Shown piece by piece: positions 63,985 through 64,000 of a DNA stretch of 64,000 nt. The stretch's first letter is position 1, and the number at the start of each line of letters is the position of its first letter. The translations under genes were made by a program, and so were the position numbers. Origin of the DNA: Planctomycetota bacterium (GTDB lineage Bacteria > Planctomycetota > B15-G4). Below the pieces are notes generated by a model. The model saw nothing but the letters and a program-made list of their open reading frames with translations, had not been told where the DNA came from and did no database searches. The DNA lies in NCBI GenBank assembly GCA_029259715.1, contig JAJDEP010000016.1:308557-372556 (forward strand), given 5' to 3'.

Positions 63985-64000
63985 GCCGCCCCTAGGTCTC

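Overview
The window is a very GC-rich, densely coded bacterial chromosome segment with about 50 real genes, often overlapping by 4 bp. I infer a planctomycete-type organism (Planctomycetota). The support is: a secreted FG-GAP protein whose C-terminal domain (ending in a FQYWIADPGAP-type motif) resembles one I know from secreted planctomycete proteins; secreted proteins ending in DCNGNG/DRNGNGIPDACD calcium-type motifs; an RNA polymerase sigma factor next to a membrane Ser/Thr kinase; and a bc-type complex carrying a multiheme cytochrome. This is recognition from memory; no search was run.

Layout. 1-5900 (minus): pdxS-pdxT-nth-Lon-like domain gene, then a membrane/M1 aminopeptidase fusion that runs off the left edge. 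6176-16371: housekeeping and small regulatory genes (zinc-finger-like protein, DUF3267 putative metalloprotease, queA, ligA, a SelW-like selenoprotein read through an in-frame TGA, a B12/radical-SAM enzyme, CBS, Nudix, DUF493, thiE, a receiver protein). 16458-18453: groES-groEL. 18708-22455: copper/heme and cytochrome-oxidase assembly genes (cupredoxin lipoprotein, ctaA, a ctaB-Sco fusion, DUF420). 22586-29657: gltA, an OprP-like porin and a MacAB-like exporter. 29662-38987: a secreted alpha/beta hydrolase with a base-composition mosaic and two tandem PQQ-type sugar dehydrogenase paralogues. 39015-46840: kinase + sigma factor, coiled-coil protein, thioesterase, rmlC, persulfide dioxygenase-rhodanese, NRDE protein. 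46862-53254 (minus): a three-gene PDZ/FG-GAP operon and an ABC-2 transporter pair.

53345-60574 is a respiratory operon: HEAT-repeat membrane protein, Rieske protein, split cytochrome b, and a 1244-residue octaheme cytochrome with an N-terminal low-complexity tail, one membrane anchor and a coiled coil. It is a bc complex in which the octaheme protein probably stands in for cytochrome c1. The heme A/O synthases and Sco module upstream would serve a haem-copper oxidase that is not in this window.

The most unusual part is 60480-63985. Three ~104-bp palindromic elements share a conserved 45-nt loop and have arms that differ by compensated changes. Two lie between the octaheme gene and a secreted FG-GAP gene and one follows that gene. 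Beyond the third lies a decayed second copy of the octaheme gene's 3' end with an in-frame stop. The segment looks like a hairpin-bordered cassette inserted by, or associated with, duplication of the cytochrome 3' end. The second highlight is the selenoprotein at 11647-11898, which ordinary gene calling would miss or truncate. A recurring TAGAAT-like -10 box lies only 6-10 nt before several start codons, pointing to leaderless or near-leaderless mRNAs.

I saw no tRNA, rRNA, CRISPR array, transposase or phage genes.
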